A stretch of 36,333 nucleotides of DNA, taken from NCBI GenBank assembly GCA_007129945.1, contig SKUN01000056.1:1-36333 (forward strand), given 5' to 3'. This stretch comes from Bacteroidales bacterium. GTDB lineage: Bacteria > Bacteroidota > Bacteroidia > Bacteroidales > UBA7960. Shown piece after piece: positions 34,532 to 36,333 of the stretch. The translations under genes and the position numbers were made by a program. Numbering within the stretch: position 1 is the first letter of the stretch; each line of letters starts with the position of its first letter. Below the pieces are notes generated by a model. The model was given only the letters and a program-made list of their open reading frames with translations. It was not told where the DNA came from and made no database searches.

Positions 34532-34600
34532 GATTGTCGGTTATCAGGCAAATACGATTGCCGGTTGTCAGGCAAAAGTAATCAAATGCCGGTTATGGGT
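34532..34600. repeat. Imperfect tandem repeat in the transporter promoter region
   Basis: Two adjacent 24-base units begin at 34532 and 34556; both carry GATTG(T/C)CGGTT(A/G)TCAGGCAAA. A third, degenerate copy of the ATGCCGGTTAT core follows at 34586. The second unit contains the -7 box of the transporter gene at its edge; the first copy lies in the leader. Confidence 0.6.
34573..34580 (-). promoter_or_regulatory. -7 box of the EamA transporter gene
   Basis: TACTTTTG on the minus strand, transcript start near 34568 and a 51-base leader made largely of the repeat units. Confidence 0.5.
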
Positions 34601-34663
34601 AAAACCCGGGGTGCTGATTTATTTTTTTGTATATTGCATGAAAGATGACCAAATGACACTGTC

Positions 34664-35047
34664 ATGAGCGTTCTTAAAAAATTCACCATGGAGTACGGGT
34701 TCAAAACCACTCCAAGGCTTTTGTATACAGCCATAGCCACACCCGAGGGATTGTCCCGCTGGTTTGCTGACCTGGTTGATATTGAGGATGATGTTTTTCA
34801 CTTCAAATGGGAAGGATCGGAACAGAAGGCCCGCCTTGTGGATTACAAAGAGAATGAGTTCATCAGACTCCTGTGGCTCGATGACCCTGATCAGGTGCAT
34901 TTCTTACAGATGGAAATTATCAATGACCCTCTTTCTTCCAGTGTAGCGTTAATCGTCACAGACCACGCCGAAGATGTTGACCTGGATTTCAGTCAGCGGG
35001 TATGGGATGCGCAGGTGAAAAAATTACAGCGATTATTCAATGCCTGA
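34664..35047 (+). CDS. START/AHSA1-like domain protein
   Basis: A 127-residue soluble protein spanning one START-like (SRPBCC) domain. Seen: FTMEYGFKTTPRLLYTAIATPEGLSRWFADLVDIEDDVFHFKWEGSEQKARLV, where TPEGLSRWFAD is the typical AHSA1 motif, and a C-terminal helix (about 108-126, FSQRVWDAQVKKLQRLF). Such domains bind hydrophobic ligands or act as Hsp90 co-factors in other organisms; here the function is unknown. It starts at the ATG at 34664; an ATG eight codons later is possible. Its end faces the aminotransferase end with a 12-base gap. Confidence 0.85.
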   Translation: MSVLKKFTMEYGFKTTPRLLYTAIATPEGLSRWFADLVDIEDDVFHFKWEGSEQKARLVDYKENEFIRLLWLDDPDQVHFLQMEIINDPLSSSVALIVTDHAEDVDLDFSQRVWDAQVKKLQRLFNA

Positions 35048-35059
35048 AGGCGCAGTAAC

Positions 35060-36333
35060 TCATTGCCGGGGGGCGGGCAGCGTAAACCAGTCTCTCACCA
35101 TATCTGCGTTATCAGCAGGTGCCGACCTGTGCATGAATTCATTTTTCCTGGTCAGGTAATTGTATTCTTCCATCCAGGTCTTATGGTGTTTCTGAATCAT
35201 TTTCAGTGCCTCAATGATTTTGTATGCTTCTTCGTTGGTTGTGGTTGGGTGCAGTGAAATTCTTATCCAGCCCGGTTTGTCTGACAGGTCACCGGTATTG
35301 ATCTTTTCCGTGATCATGTGAGAACGTTCGTAGTCCACGTTGAGAAGGAAGTGACCATATGTTCCGGCACAGGCGCATCCTCCCCTGACCTGGATACCGA
35401 ACTTGTCACTGAGTAACCTGACCACCAAATTGTAATGAATATGCTCAAAATAGAAGGAAACCACAGCCAGCCTGTCTTTGACATTGCCGGCCATGATCCG
35501 GGCGTCAGGGATTCCCTCCAGTCCTTCAAACAGGATGTCAAGTAATTCTTCTTCACGTTTTCGGATGTTGGTGGTGCCCATCTGGTTTTTCAGGTCGATA
35601 CACAATGCAGTTCGAATGGCCTGTAAAAATCCGGGAGTACCCCCGTCTTCTCTGAGTTCAATATCGTCAATGTATTTATATTCCCCCCAGGGGTTGGTCC
35701 AGTCTACCGTTCCTCCTCCCGGGTTATCGGGCACTTTGCTGTTATAAAACGCCGAATCAAAAATAAGCACACCCGAGCTTCCCGGTCCTCCGAGGAATTT
35801 GTGGGGGGAGAACATAATGGCATCCAGTTTTTCCATGGGATCTTCCGGGTGCATGTCAATGTCCACATAAGGTGCCGAAGCTGCATAATCGGCCACGCAT
35901 ACTCCACCGTGGGCGTGCATGATCGCAGCCAGTTCGTGTAGTTGTGTTTCAATGCCGGTCACATTACTGCAGGCGGTGAAGGAACCGATTTTCATTTTGC
36001 GGTCCTTGTATTTTTCCAGTTGCCGGCGCAGTTCTTCCGGGTCGATCACCAACCCCTTGCCCGGCCTGAGCTGGACAACGTCGGCATTGGTTTCGAACCA
36101 TGAGGTGTGGTTGCTGTGGTGTTCCATATGGGTGATAAACACAACCGGCCGTTCCGATTCTTTGATGCAGGGCCTGCTTGACAATTCTCCGCATACCCTT
36201 AGCCCCAGCATACGCTGGAATTTATTGATGACAGTGGTCATTCCGCTGCCCGCGGTGATGATCACATCTTCCGGGCCTGCATTTACGTGCTTTTTGATCA
36301 GCTGATGGGCATGGTGGTAAGCATTGGTCATCA
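35060..36333 (-). CDS. Class V aminotransferase-fold PLP enzyme (cysteine desulfurase / selenocysteine lyase-like), N-terminus outside the window
   Basis: The frame runs into the right edge; 423 residues are visible from a Met at 36331 which is probably internal. Seen: DVIITAGSGMTTVINKFQRMLG (PLP-phosphate loop), ITHMEHHSNHTSW, GSFTACSNVTGIETQLHEL, VCVADYAASAPYVDIDMH with the PLP-pairing Asp, MFSPHKFLGGPGSSG with the Schiff-base Lys at visible residue 178, and RGGCACAGTYGH with Cys at the site used by cysteine desulfurases. The whole protein is probably near 490 residues, longer than SufS. The substrate is uncertain: desulfurase, selenocysteine lyase, or another class V reaction. It is distinct from the NifS-type enzyme at 29.5 kb. 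Confidence 0.88.
   Translation of the reverse strand, partial: MTNAYHHAHQLIKKHVNAGPEDVIITAGSGMTTVINKFQRMLGLRVCGELSSRPCIKESERPVVFITHMEHHSNHTSWFETNADVVQLRPGKGLVIDPEELRRQLEKYKDRKMKIGSFTACSNVTGIETQLHELAAIMHAHGGVCVADYAASAPYVDIDMHPEDPMEKLDAIMFSPHKFLGGPGSSGVLIFDSAFYNSKVPDNPGGGTVDWTNPWGEYKYIDDIELREDGGTPGFLQAIRTALCIDLKNQMGTTNIRKREEELLDILFEGLEGIPDARIMAGNVKDRLAVVSFYFEHIHYNLVVRLLSDKFGIQVRGGCACAGTYGHFLLNVDYERSHMITEKINTGDLSDKPGWIRISLHPTTTNEEAYKIIEALKMIQKHHKTWMEEYNYLTRKNEFMHRSAPADNADMVRDWFTLPAPRQ

Noticed and set aside
34518-34600. CRISPR-like short repeats
   Set aside because: Only two or three units in direct contact with no spacers; this is a small tandem duplication.

Overview
The window looks like a chromosomal segment of a member of the Bacteroidota, probably Bacteroidales or a close relative. 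Three kinds of evidence point there. First, about sixteen genes have an upstream TAnnTTTG box, the -7 element used by the Bacteroidota primary sigma factor, while Shine-Dalgarno sequences are not conspicuous. Second, several protein families are typical of the phylum: DUF2027-Smr, DUF4296, DUF6132, long-form urocanate hydratase, and a dihydroorotase with a DDQVHF motif. Third, the order polyprenol-phosphate mannosyltransferase, dihydroorotase, DUF4296 lipoprotein matches what I recall of these genomes. I see no prophage, insertion sequence, CRISPR array, defence island or plasmid gene. The content is core genome plus a small envelope-polysaccharide block.

Layout. 1-8.0 kb (minus strand): DUF2027-Smr protein, RNase P RNA (rnpB), a 1016-residue periplasmic TPR protein, an outer-membrane beta-barrel protein, and gyrB running off the left edge. 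8.2-12.3 kb (plus): flippase, Wzz-like chain-length protein and Wzy/WaaL-like polymerase or ligase, then a nitroreductase to 13.1 kb. 13.2-17.4 kb (minus): a GDSL lipoprotein and FadL-type porin pair, and a uridine-kinase-like nucleoside kinase. 17.6-20.0 kb (plus): a dihydroorotate-dehydrogenase-like protein, two thioredoxins and a DUF6132 membrane protein. 20.0-22.3 kb (minus): LptF/LptG permease and tgt. 22.4-26.7 kb (plus): membrane glycosyltransferase, ECF sigma factor, unknown exported protein and urocanate hydratase. 26.7-29.3 kb (minus): DUF4296 lipoprotein, dihydroorotase and polyprenol-phosphate mannosyltransferase. 29.5-31.0 kb (plus): cysteine desulfurase and a small basic protein. 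31.0-34.5 kb (minus): mutS2, tRNA-Met and an EamA transporter. 34.7 kb to the right edge: a START-like protein (plus) and a class V aminotransferase (minus), truncated at its N terminus by the window edge.

How the genes fit together. Envelope biogenesis is the main theme: the TPR/outer-membrane pair, lipid import (FadL plus GDSL hydrolase), polysaccharide export and polymerisation, LPS transport, and two family 2 glycosyltransferases. Nucleotide and tRNA metabolism is spread through the rest (nucleoside kinase, dihydroorotase, tgt, rnpB, tRNA-Met).

Start codons were revised in nine places. In five (17431, 17656, 18836, 33400, 29322) a TAnnTTTG box lies so that the longer frame would begin upstream of, or practically at, the predicted transcript start. 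The others (8251, 24645, 27122, 29485) rest on start-codon type, family-like N termini, or overlap with a neighbour. I found no convincing new multi-gene system. The best leads are the uncharacterised TPR/barrel pair, the sigma factor with its unknown exported neighbour, a family 2 glycosyltransferase that lost its usual DxD, and several intergenic dyads and repeats at promoters.
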